DNA of 30,566 nt from IMG/VR virus record IMGVR_UViG_3300010148_000068, positions 1 through 30,566 of that record. The stretch is one strand, 5' to 3'. Positions within the stretch are counted from its first letter, which is position 1. Every line of letters begins with the position of its first letter. The notes below the pieces were generated by a model that saw only the letters and a list, made by a program, of their open reading frames with translations, was not told the origin of the DNA and searched no databases. The translations under genes and the position numbers were made by a program. Below are positions 15,304 through 23,300 of this stretch, in pieces. The DNA is from a virus.

Positions 15304-15331
15304 ATTATAAGAAAATTTACTGAAAGATCAA
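15304..15331 (-). promoter_or_regulatory. Sigma70-like promoter directly before the primase gene
   Basis: Minus-strand TTGATC (15326-15331), a 16-base spacer, and TATAAT (15304-15309), which matches the -10 consensus perfectly. The expected transcription start falls at or next to the A of the primase ATG (15296), implying a leaderless or nearly leaderless mRNA. TATAAT also occurs at 15344-15349, without a convincing -35. In such A+T-rich DNA a chance match is possible. Confidence 0.5.
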
Positions 15332-15355
15332 AATAATTGGCTTATTATAATATAT

Positions 15356-15380
15356 GTTAGACACAATTAATCGGTCTAAC
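15356..15380 (-). other. Hairpin in the 165-base gap (GTTAGAC/GTCTAAC)
   Basis: Seven-bp perfect stem, 15356-15362 with 15374-15380, and an 11-base loop. No T-run follows on either strand, so it is not a standard terminator. It lies just upstream of the TATAAT box at 15344-15349 and could be an operator or an RNA processing site. Confidence 0.4.
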
Positions 15381-15386
15381 GATTCA

Positions 15387-15417
15387 TCATTTAATAATAT
15401 ACATTATATTAAACGAT
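15387..15417 (-). other. A+T-rich imperfect hairpin in the 165-base gap
   Basis: TTTAATA (15390-15396) pairs with TATTAAA (15407-15413). The stem extends outward past one mismatch by TC/GA to about 15387 and 15416. The pairing is almost entirely A-T, so it is weak and may be due to base composition. Confidence 0.25.
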
Positions 15418-15443
15418 TTCATCTTTTTATTAACTTACATTAA

Positions 15444-15462
15444 AAAAATAATGATTATTTTT
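15444..15462 (-). terminator. Possible weak terminator after endonuclease I
   Basis: AAAAATAAT (15444-15452) and ATTATTTTT (15454-15462) are exact reverse complements around one base and begin at the endonuclease stop codon. On the minus strand the second arm runs into seven T residues. A stem made only of A-T pairs is unlikely to stop transcription efficiently, so this is tentative. Confidence 0.3.
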
Positions 15463-15950
15463 CAATTATCCAACCAATCATTTAAAAATTTAACTTTTTT
15501 TGGTTCTTCATTTATTTTACAACATTCATTTAACCAATCTTCTGGCATATCCTTTTTTGCAACATGTTTTATTCCAATTTTAGTTGCATACATTTCATAT
15601 GTTGTTTTTGATCCTTTTGATATTTTTTGATTTGGATTTTGAAATATAATCCTTAAATCAATATTTGGATTAGATGCTAAAATATGTTTCATTTTTTGTC
15701 TATCAGTACTGGTCCATCTTCCTTTTGTTTCAATATACATTGTGTTACCATTCTTTTTTGTAAAAACAAAATCAGGTGTGTACTTTGAATTTTTTTGAGG
15801 AACAATATATTGTAATGTTTCTGTTTCATATTTTACTGGATATTTTGCTTCTTTTATTTGATCTGCAACTTTTAATTCTAATCCAGATCTATATCCATAT
15901 TTATACGCTGCTTGGCGTTGTTTATTATTTGAATGCCAATGATTTTTCAT
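15462..15950 (-). CDS. T7 endonuclease I-like Holliday junction resolvase
   Basis: A 162-residue protein that reads colinearly with T7 gp3: YRSGLELKVADQ, YTPDFVF, YIETKGRWTSTDRQK, IDLRIIFQNPNQKISKGSKT, then MPEDWL. The catalytic residues of the family are all present (Glu25, Asp60, Glu74 and Lys76 in this numbering, equivalent to T7 E20, D55, E65, K67). It should cut branched and four-way DNA during recombination and before packaging. I chose ATG 15950 over the in-frame ATG at 15971 because AAAGGA sits 9 bases before 15950, right after the stop of the preceding gene, whereas 15971 would overlap that gene. Its neighbours (kinase-like gene, primase, Mre11/Rad50) place it in a recombination cassette. 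The T4 resolvase is the unrelated endonuclease VII, so this is a mosaic trait. Confidence 0.95.
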   Translation of the reverse strand: MKNHWHSNNKQRQAAYKYGYRSGLELKVADQIKEAKYPVKYETETLQYIVPQKNSKYTPDFVFTKKNGNTMYIETKGRWTSTDRQKMKHILASNPNIDLRIIFQNPNQKISKGSKTTYEMYATKIGIKHVAKKDMPEDWLNECCKINEEPKKVKFLNDWLDN

Positions 15951-15964
15951 AACTTTTTTTCCTT

Positions 15965-16513
15965 TTACCAATCGATCATTACTAAATTACCATTCCAATC
16001 CATAATATTATCTGGTTTAAAATCTAATGATAATTCTAAATCGCCGATTCCTGTGTCTTTAACTTGTTGTTCTAACGCACTTATAAAACTAGCTAGTTTT
16101 TGATTAATATTTCTAGCTCCATTATTATTAAAATAATCAAAAATACTTGTTTCAATACCTTGTTGTCTTGCATAGTTTTTATAATTTTCATAAAATGTTT
16201 CTATTTCTGTAAACATAGATGCTGATAATTTATTTGCTCGCTTCATAATATACATTTTATTATTATCTGTATAGATTACTGGAATAAATGCGTTATATTT
16301 ATCATATTGTCCAACAATAACATCTGCAACTGCAACTTCATCTGGTTCTGATGTTATTTTCATTAATAAATCTTCTCCATCTATAGTATAAACTTTTCCA
16401 TTATCACCACTATCAAAAAATTGAAAATTTTTATTTCGTATTTTTGATAATATTCTTTCTGATTCTATTTCAGAAATTTCTTTTAATATATTTGATAATT
16501 TAATCAAGTTCAT
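15965..16513 (-). CDS. Very short protein-kinase-like protein
   Basis: 182 residues from the chosen start. Visible kinase-fold landmarks in order: a Gly-containing loop DSGDNGKVY (34-42), LLMKIT with a candidate ATP-binding Lys52, an acidic residue after it (E56 or E59), a hinge-like MYIMKRA (87-93), a helical middle region, a catalytic-loop-like LDFKPDN (Asp164, Lys166, Asn169; compare RDLKPEN) and VMID with Asp181 in the position of the DFG Asp. The chain ends one residue later (W182), so the activation segment and the rest of the C-lobe are absent, and the HRD His/Arg are replaced. This suggests a minimal kinase or phosphotransferase, or a pseudokinase. The start at 16513 has AAAGAA upstream and overlaps the 567-aa gene by 14 bases; a longer frame from 16555 is less likely. 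The target is unknown. Family assignment is by motif reading only. Confidence 0.7.
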   Translation of the reverse strand: MNLIKLSNILKEISEIESERILSKIRNKNFQFFDSGDNGKVYTIDGEDLLMKITSEPDEVAVADVIVGQYDKYNAFIPVIYTDNNKMYIMKRANKLSASMFTEIETFYENYKNYARQQGIETSIFDYFNNNGARNINQKLASFISALEQQVKDTGIGDLELSLDFKPDNIMDWNGNLVMIDW

Positions 16514-18203
16514 TTGTTTCTTTAATATTTGCAAATCGATCTTGATCAAGATCAACTCTAACTAAAATATTTGTATCAATATCATTTCTATTTTTTATTG
16601 GATTAGCTAATTTTCCAATAGCTAATAATTCTGCATGTTTATTATATAAACCTATAGTTGTAACATATGGTTGAAAATTACTAGAAGTAACATGACTTAA
16701 ATATGTTTCATTATCATCTTTTAAAGCTGAATGATTCGTCGTTAAATTAAAATCTCCTGCATCTATTTTACATAATGTACTAAATTCAAAAATATTTATT
16801 GTACTTTTATATTTTACTGTATATTCAGATTCTAATAAATTATTATATCTATAATCAGCACTTGATATAACAAAAATTCCATTATTATGAAATGCATTAC
16901 CAACACGATTTGTTTGTAATAAAGAACCTCCTTCTGTACGATCAGATAATGAAGCAATATCTGATGCATTTAATCCTTTATTATATATTCTAACTTCATC
17001 TAATACGCCATTTAAATTTCTATTATTTGCAGCAAATCCTCCTATTTTTATAGGATGTATATTACTTATATTACCAGAAGCAGTATGAAAAGTCTGTATT
17101 TCATCTGTTGGTAGTAATGAATCTGATGATAATGATTTATGTAAAACATTGTTAATATACATTTGCATTGTACTACCAGTCTTTTGACAAACTACATGTG
17201 TCCAACTACTAGTAACATGTGCATCAGATAAAAGTTCAAATTGTAACTGCGAACTTGCAGCAATTGAATATTTAATTTTTCCATTACTTAAATATATTCT
17301 AAATGGATATTGTCGAAATTGATGATTTGATGTTTTTGATATAATATTATCATCAAAGCTATTTTTATTAGATCCGCTACATATATAAAATGATATAGCA
17401 TAATCATGATCACGATCATATATTCCATCAATATTAGTTTTTAAAAACGAAGAACCTGTAAAAAATGCAGCATATCCAATATTACTTTCTGATCCATTTG
17501 TTGTTAATACTCCCGGAACAAATGATAAAGATTGGGTTACAGATGTTTTTTCATATATTGGCTTTAATGGAAATGATTGTCCACGATCTAGATTTTCTGA
17601 TGTTAAATTTAATCTAGTAATATCAAAATATTCATTAAATCCTTCATAAAATGTTTCATTTGTTACATATGAACTAGTATCAATAGCAGAATCAATAATA
17701 TTTTCATACTTATCAGAATGTAAATTTACTGATCCACTATATATAAAAGATCCTGGTTTTACTTTTAATCCCATCTTTTTTTGAGGAATACTAAAAACAG
17801 ATGCTGATTGATATAATATTTTTGTAGATTTATCTAACGGCGTTATTATTCCGTGAGTTTTAAATGCGTCATTTTTATATTTGTAAAATAAATGATTTAA
17901 CGAATGATATACAGAAAACGAATATGAACCATTTAAATTTTTTCTAAAATTTTGTTGTTCTGGATGATTAAATAAATAAGCTACGCCATCAGATCCAATT
18001 TCTGGTGTTCCTGTAACATAATTTGCAAACATAGCCATATAATCATTGTTGTCATCAAATGGATCACCTGAATTTATTTCACTTCCAGAAGTTAATGTAA
18101 ATTGTTTGTTAATTTGTATAGGAGTAATTTTAGTGTCGGCTTGATCAACACGTTTAAAAACTTGTGGATGAACTCCGTTTTTATCTTTAATTAAATTTGG
18201 CAT
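16500..18203 (-). CDS. Tail structural protein with LamG-like domain and shared C-terminal module (567 aa)
   Basis: Residues ~1-230 are an unrecognised beta-rich region. Residues ~240-418 look like a LamG/concanavalin-type jelly roll: YAAFFTGSSFLKTN, DYAISFYIC, SSWTHVVCQKTGSTMQMYIN and LDEVRIYNKGLNASDIASL at the end. Residues ~430-560 contain GIFVISS, GDFNLTTNHS and YVTTIGLYNKHAELLAIGKL, a module also found at the end of the 466-aa protein encoded just upstream. LamG domains bind sugars or proteins, so a role on the tail surface or in host recognition is likely but inferred. The start codon lies 10 bases after the GGGG of a strong hairpin (18214-18246), with no other Shine-Dalgarno sequence. 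The end overlaps the kinase-like gene. Confidence 0.8.
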   Translation of the reverse strand: MPNLIKDKNGVHPQVFKRVDQADTKITPIQINKQFTLTSGSEINSGDPFDDNNDYMAMFANYVTGTPEIGSDGVAYLFNHPEQQNFRKNLNGSYSFSVYHSLNHLFYKYKNDAFKTHGIITPLDKSTKILYQSASVFSIPQKKMGLKVKPGSFIYSGSVNLHSDKYENIIDSAIDTSSYVTNETFYEGFNEYFDITRLNLTSENLDRGQSFPLKPIYEKTSVTQSLSFVPGVLTTNGSESNIGYAAFFTGSSFLKTNIDGIYDRDHDYAISFYICSGSNKNSFDDNIISKTSNHQFRQYPFRIYLSNGKIKYSIAASSQLQFELLSDAHVTSSWTHVVCQKTGSTMQMYINNVLHKSLSSDSLLPTDEIQTFHTASGNISNIHPIKIGGFAANNRNLNGVLDEVRIYNKGLNASDIASLSDRTEGGSLLQTNRVGNAFHNNGIFVISSADYRYNNLLESEYTVKYKSTINIFEFSTLCKIDAGDFNLTTNHSALKDDNETYLSHVTSSNFQPYVTTIGLYNKHAELLAIGKLANPIKNRNDIDTNILVRVDLDQDRFANIKETNELD

Positions 18204-18209
18204 ACTAGT

Positions 18210-18246
18210 AAAACCCCGCTATACTTTTATTATAAATATAACGGGG
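18210..18246 (-). terminator. GC-rich hairpin with T-run between two tail genes
   Basis: Minus strand CCCCGTTATA (18246-18237) pairs with TATAGCGGGG (18223-18214): ten pairs including one G-U, a 13-base loop, then TTTT. This is the only clear rho-independent-type structure in the window. It lies after the 466-aa gene and 10 bases before the 567-aa gene. Its 3' arm holds the only G-rich sequence that could act as ribosome-binding site for the 567-aa gene, so it may act as attenuator or translational switch instead. Confidence 0.6.
18231..18242 (-). promoter_or_regulatory. Recurrent gap motif, copy 4 (GTTATATTTATA)
   Basis: Minus-strand GTTATATTTATA inside the loop and left arm of the hairpin, the most diverged of the five copies. 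The plus strand reads TATAAATATAAC. Confidence 0.35.
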
Positions 18247-18259
18247 ATAGAATCAGTTA

Positions 18260-19660
18260 TTAATATTCTAGTTTTACTCGAATATTTAATTCACGTTTTT
18301 TAGATTTTAATAATGGTTTACTTAATTTTGCAATTGCTAACAATTCTCTAGATTCATTATATAAACCTACAGTTGTAATATACGCTTTAGGATCTCCTAT
18401 AAATTCATCTTGTTTAATATCTCCTTGATCTCCGGTTGTATATGTTGGATTATTTGAATAATTAAAGTCTCCATTTTTAACTCTTACAAAATAAAATGTA
18501 CTAGAAACTGTTTCTTTATTTCTTGCTTTAAATCCATTTGTTAATGATCCAGAATATGATCCAGAAATTGAAGCATGTAATGCATAATGATTACTTCCTT
18601 GTGAATTTGAACCAGTATTTGTTCCAAATCTTAATCTTTGATCTAATAAATTTCCGTCTAATATAATAGTACTATGATCTGGATATACAACACCATAATA
18701 ATCTGGAGCTGATGAATTATGTACTCCATTTGCTATACTTCCAGAAACAACAAAATATACATTTCCTGAATCTTCATTTGAAGCAGATGCGATTGTAGAA
18801 TCATCAATTAATGTAATAGATCCTGAAACTTCTCCTACACTTACACTACCAGTAGCATCAGTAGATCTAGCAGTAATTCCTAATAATGGTAATTCAAAAT
18901 TTCCTGGATCTAATTTATCTTTTGTTCTATTTCTTTGGAAGTTAATAATATATATTGAATCAGTACTTCCAGATTGTGGAGTTGAAAATCTTGTAATGTC
19001 TTTATTTAATAATAATTGTCTATATTGACTATAAATTGCTTTTGATGGAGCATCATCAATACTACCATTAGTTGAAGAACCACTTCCTAATGCATTACCA
19101 TATGCAATTGCATATTGTATTGCTGAGCCTGTATCGTTTTGTTTCTTTTGTAAAACATTAACATAATATTGTGATTGTGCTTGACTCATTGATTGAGTAA
19201 AATAACTTTGTAATTCAGTTAAATTATCACTCCATAATCCTGCAGTTACAGTTTCTTTTGAAGCTTCGATAATATCACCATTTTGTCCTGATATGTCAAA
19301 TACTTGAAATGTTTTTCCACCATTTAAAATAGTGTTTTGATTTTGTACTTGAGCTATATAATCGTCAATAGCTTCTCTTCTAATTTCATCAATCGTAGTA
19401 GGATCAATTTCGCCTCCTGTTATTGGATCTTCAATTACAACAGTTGGTTCTAAAGCTTCTGGAATTGGAGCTGGTCTTTCAATAGGAGGCTCAGGTCTTA
19501 CCGGTTGTCTTACTGGCACTCTTTCAACAGGAAGTTCTCTTGGTACTTCTCTGTCTCTAGATCTTTCTCTTCTTACTTCTTCTCTTCTTCTTTCTCTTGT
19601 TCTTCTACCTCGTTGACTTTGATTTGGTAATTTTTTTAAATTATCTATTATTGTATTCAT
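18260..19660 (-). CDS. Tail structural protein with Arg/Glu-Pro-rich N-terminus (466 aa)
   Basis: Begins MNTIIDNLKKLPNQSQ, followed by an Arg/Glu-rich stretch (residues ~17-48) and a Pro-rich stretch (~49-72) that should be disordered. Residues ~90-180 are helical and Gln-rich. The rest is beta-rich with many SGS motifs. The last ~140 residues (YGVVYPDHSTIILDG, RVKNGDFNYSNNPT, YITTVGLYNESRELLAIAKL) match the end of the 567-aa protein, a module I associate with tail structural proteins of marine myoviruses. A strong ribosome-binding site AGGAG lies 5 bases before the ATG, in the 11-base gap after the 220-aa gene, so the two are co-transcribed. The exact place in the virion is unknown. Confidence 0.75.
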   Translation of the reverse strand: MNTIIDNLKKLPNQSQRGRRTRERRREEVRRERSRDREVPRELPVERVPVRQPVRPEPPIERPAPIPEALEPTVVIEDPITGGEIDPTTIDEIRREAIDDYIAQVQNQNTILNGGKTFQVFDISGQNGDIIEASKETVTAGLWSDNLTELQSYFTQSMSQAQSQYYVNVLQKKQNDTGSAIQYAIAYGNALGSGSSTNGSIDDAPSKAIYSQYRQLLLNKDITRFSTPQSGSTDSIYIINFQRNRTKDKLDPGNFELPLLGITARSTDATGSVSVGEVSGSITLIDDSTIASASNEDSGNVYFVVSGSIANGVHNSSAPDYYGVVYPDHSTIILDGNLLDQRLRFGTNTGSNSQGSNHYALHASISGSYSGSLTNGFKARNKETVSSTFYFVRVKNGDFNYSNNPTYTTGDQGDIKQDEFIGDPKAYITTVGLYNESRELLAIAKLSKPLLKSKKRELNIRVKLEY

Positions 19661-19671
19661 TTTAACTCCTA

Positions 19672-20334
19672 TTAACCTCTTTGGGTTGTTGCTAAATTAG
19701 CAGCTTTGACAGTTACACTAACAGTTGTACTTCCGCCTGTTTCATTACCAATAATAGTAATTGTAGCAGTTTTATCTTTTGATAATTGTTTTCCTACTAT
19801 TCTAAATGCTCCTTGACTTAACGAAGCAATACTTGTTGCTTCTGCATTTGCTGATATACTAGGTACTGTTGGTAAAATATTACTTGTAATTTCATTATTT
19901 GGTGCAGGATTAATTATAGCAACAGATGAATCAGAAAGAATTGCAGAATAACCAAATGTAGAATTTGCATTATTCAATCCAAATGTAGAAGCTTGTATTA
20001 TAGCTGATTGACCAGTATTTAATGTTAAAGATGCTTTGTCTACTTGTACAGTTGGTATTCTTGTTGTAGTATTATTATCTAATGTTAATAATCTACTTTT
20101 CATAGCTTGAGTTTCGTCAGGTATTGCTTCTGTTAACGGCATATTTTCAATAACTATGCCATAAAAGTCAGATCCTAATGAATGATTAGGATTCCATAAA
20201 TCATAATCTATTTCATCATCTGCCAATGCAAACTGAGTTATATTAAAAGATCCGTCTCCTTTAGCTAACAATTCTCTACCTTTATTAGTAAGAATTGCGT
20301 CTACAGTAACAGAAGTGTTATCTAAGTATCCCAT
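19672..20334 (-). CDS. Virion structural protein with C-terminal Ig-like domain (220 aa)
   Basis: Starts MGYLDNTSVTVDAILTNKGR and continues ELLAKGDGSFNITQFALADD, a conserved N-terminus I recognise from structural proteins of marine T4-like phages, where the function is not established. From residue ~100 the sequence turns into an Ig/BIG2-like beta domain (LTLNTGQSAIIQASTFG, then FRIVGKQLSKDKTATITI and GGSTTVSVTVKA). AAAGGA stands 6 bases before the ATG, and an AATATTTATA motif and A-run precede it. It is followed after 11 bases by the 466-aa gene. A minor tail or decoration protein is likely. Confidence 0.75.
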   Translation of the reverse strand: MGYLDNTSVTVDAILTNKGRELLAKGDGSFNITQFALADDEIDYDLWNPNHSLGSDFYGIVIENMPLTEAIPDETQAMKSRLLTLDNNTTTRIPTVQVDKASLTLNTGQSAIIQASTFGLNNANSTFGYSAILSDSSVAIINPAPNNEITSNILPTVPSISANAEATSIASLSQGAFRIVGKQLSKDKTATITIIGNETGGSTTVSVTVKAANLATTQRG

Positions 20335-20350
20335 TGATTTCCTTTTTTTA

Positions 20351-20362
20351 TATAAATATTAC
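20351..20362 (-). promoter_or_regulatory. Recurrent gap motif, copy 3 (GTAATATTTATA)
   Basis: Minus-strand GTAATATTTATA, then TAAAAAAAGGAAATCA and the ATG of the 220-aa gene. One mismatch to the perfect copies. Confidence 0.45.
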
Positions 20363-20381
20363 GTTGTTAAAAAAGTTAATT

Positions 20382-23300
20382 TTATTCACGTATGTCAAAA
20401 TTCCCTTCTATACCAGGTTGTTTTGTTATAATACGATTACCACTTGACTCAACAAATTCAACAACAGGTTTGCCATCTGGCGTATCTTTTGAATTAACAT
20501 TAAAATCAGGACTAGTAATTTTACATCCATTAAATCTATGATTTGCTATTCCGCGCGGAAGATAGTCTTGAAATTGCGCTCTTCTTAATGTTGTTCCAAT
20601 TGATGAAGAATATGAAGTTTTTGCAAATTCAGAAAATCTACTAGCAGTAATAAATGGTAATACTGCTTCACTTTCCCAATAAGGTGTTGATCCAGTAATA
20701 TATGTATTACCTGAGTATATTAAATATTGATGTACATATGTTGTTCCTTCGAATCGATTTGTTTTTCCAATTATTATAGCATCATACTCTCTATAACTAG
20801 CAGAAATATTTGTTGGACTACTTAAATCTAACGTTGTAACAAAATCTTCAAAGCTACTAGTAGTTTTTAATACACTATTTTTTGAAATATCAAGACTACC
20901 ACTATAATCTGTAATTTCAGGTTGTAAAAAGTCATCTGGTATTATGTTAATAGATTGCGAATAATCATTAATACTACTAGTAATATTTATTATATCCATA
21001 ATATTAATACTACTAGTATGATGTTGTTCTAATTTTGATATTCTTGTTAAAACAGTATCTTTGCTACGTTCAATAATTGCAGGTTGTATTAAGACTCCTA
21101 ATGTTTTATCAACTCTAGCTGGTAATAATTGTTCTAGTTGTTTAAAAAATGATAAATCAAATAAAGAAAAAATTCTTAAAAATGCATTCATATCATTTTT
21201 GTCAGCATATTTTCTCCAATAATTTCTTGATACATTAACTAAATCAGGATATGAATATTTATCTTTATTGCTAGGATCTCCTATAAGATCATCTAACAGT
21301 GTAAATCCTAATTGAGAAATAATATCTTCATTTATCATTGTTTGTGGAGAATAAAATACTCCTAATCTATTAGAATCTAATGGAGCAGTATCAAATTGAT
21401 TTAATGATGCACGATTTTCTGTATTTAATGTTCCTGTTAATGTTGTAGATTCTAATCGAATTTTATTATCATCAAATGTACCAGCACCTAATGATATTCC
21501 ATCAAAATAATATGTTTCTTCTATAGAATCATATGGTTTGTCATTAGTCCAATTAGCAAATGACGCAGAAATAGTCGATGTTACCGGTTGTACTCCAGTT
21601 AAACTTGATGTTACTGAATGATCAATATTTTGTGTTAATGGCGTTCTAAATACTAATTCTTCATATGCATCTATATTTCCATCATATGCAGATGGAGCTT
21701 TAGTGTGATTAGTAAATGGAGATTCTAATAAACTTCCAGACCATATACGTAATTCTTGTACTTGTCCTTGTAATCTACTACCGCCAGTAGTTCCGCCAAT
21801 TAATATACTTCCTGGATTCGAAAAACTTCCAGTTGCTGAAGCTGAAACGGTTGCAACAATTTTTCCATATTTTGATTTTTTTGCAAGTATCTCTAAACTA
21901 CCATTAGATCCTGTTCGTAATAATGTATTAACATAACTTCCATCAAATAATTCTATATCTGCGGAAGAAGTTCCGTTAATTTGTATTTTACCTAATGTTC
22001 CTCTACTAAATTCAATAGTAACATCATTTCCTCCTGCTGAATATAAATTCATTGTTCCAGGCACTGATGGATTTGTTAAAACGTTATCTGTTTTAAATCT
22101 TAATTCTACACTTCCAATTGGTTGATTATAATCAACTTGTACTGTTCCAGCAGTATTTTGAATTAAATCTAATGCATAGTCAAAATTTAGTTTTTCATAT
22201 ACCGGTGGTCTTGCTAATCTAGGACCTCCATATTCTTGTATTGTTATTAACGATTGTGGAACCCCATAACATGCTAGTAAAGCTTGAATACTACGTTTTG
22301 TTCCTTTTGATTTTAACAATCCAGGTATATTATTAACAATTCTTCTCCATGTATGAAATGCAATATCTCTACTAGGCAATGAAGGATCTCCAACAGAATT
22401 AGATCCAGTTAATGGAATACCATTTATATCAGTTCCTAATGTATATTTCCATAAATCATCAGATTGACTTCCATTAGTTAATTTCCAACCAAATTGTTTT
22501 GCTACACTATATAATAACTCATTTGGCATTCCAATTTTTGGATGCTCTTCTCTAGTATTAATTTTAGTCATTTCATTGATATACGTATATAATATATCAT
22601 AATGTTGACCTAACATATTTACAAAACTAGATAAATGTTCATTGTTTTCATCTAATAACATGAACTCTGGAACATTTCTTATAATTCTATTATTATTTCT
22701 TAAATCATATATTGAAGCACTTTCGAAGATTCCATTATACCAATTTACAAAATTACTACTTGTTACTGAATATAATTCATATGGGTATGTTGAATTACTT
22801 TTTGGAACAGGTGATATATAACTACCAGTTACAAATTCAACCGTTGGATTTTCTAATGGAATATCATGAGTAAATAATCCTGACGAAGATTGATAATATA
22901 AAAACTGTTCAAATTGATCAAATCCTCCAATTAAATTATTATATAAAGTTTTATTTTCAATTGCATTTAATTTTGCATCAGATCCAGAAACACTAGCTAT
23001 TGATGCAGATTGTGCTGTATAATATTCTAATAGTTCTACTTTATACTTAAAATTAGCTAATCGTTCTGCAGCTGAGCTATAAAATATAAAATTATTAAAG
23101 TCAGTAAAATCAATATTTAAGCTAACACCAGATAAACTTCCAGAAAAATATGAATCAATAATTTGTTGTGATGTTTGTAATGAAGATCCTAATAAATCAT
23201 TCCAACTTTTTAATGTTGTTGCATTTGATGTATTTTGTTCTGCAGAAGCATACCAATTTACACCTGAAATAACATTGAATGTTATATCTTGTATTATTTC

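Noticed and set aside
15297-15461. A tRNA or small RNA gene in the 165-base gap
   Set aside because: The hairpins do not form a cloverleaf, and no conserved T-loop or acceptor pairing is visible.
15951-15971. Longer start (ATG at 15971) for endonuclease I
   Set aside because: It would overlap the kinase-like gene and has no ribosome-binding site, whereas ATG 15950 has AAAGGA at good spacing and gives a protein closer in length to T7 endonuclease I.
16514-16555. Longer start (ATG at 16555) for the kinase-like protein
   Set aside because: The extra 14 residues lie entirely inside the preceding gene. ATG 16513 has AAAGAA just upstream and a more typical N-terminus.
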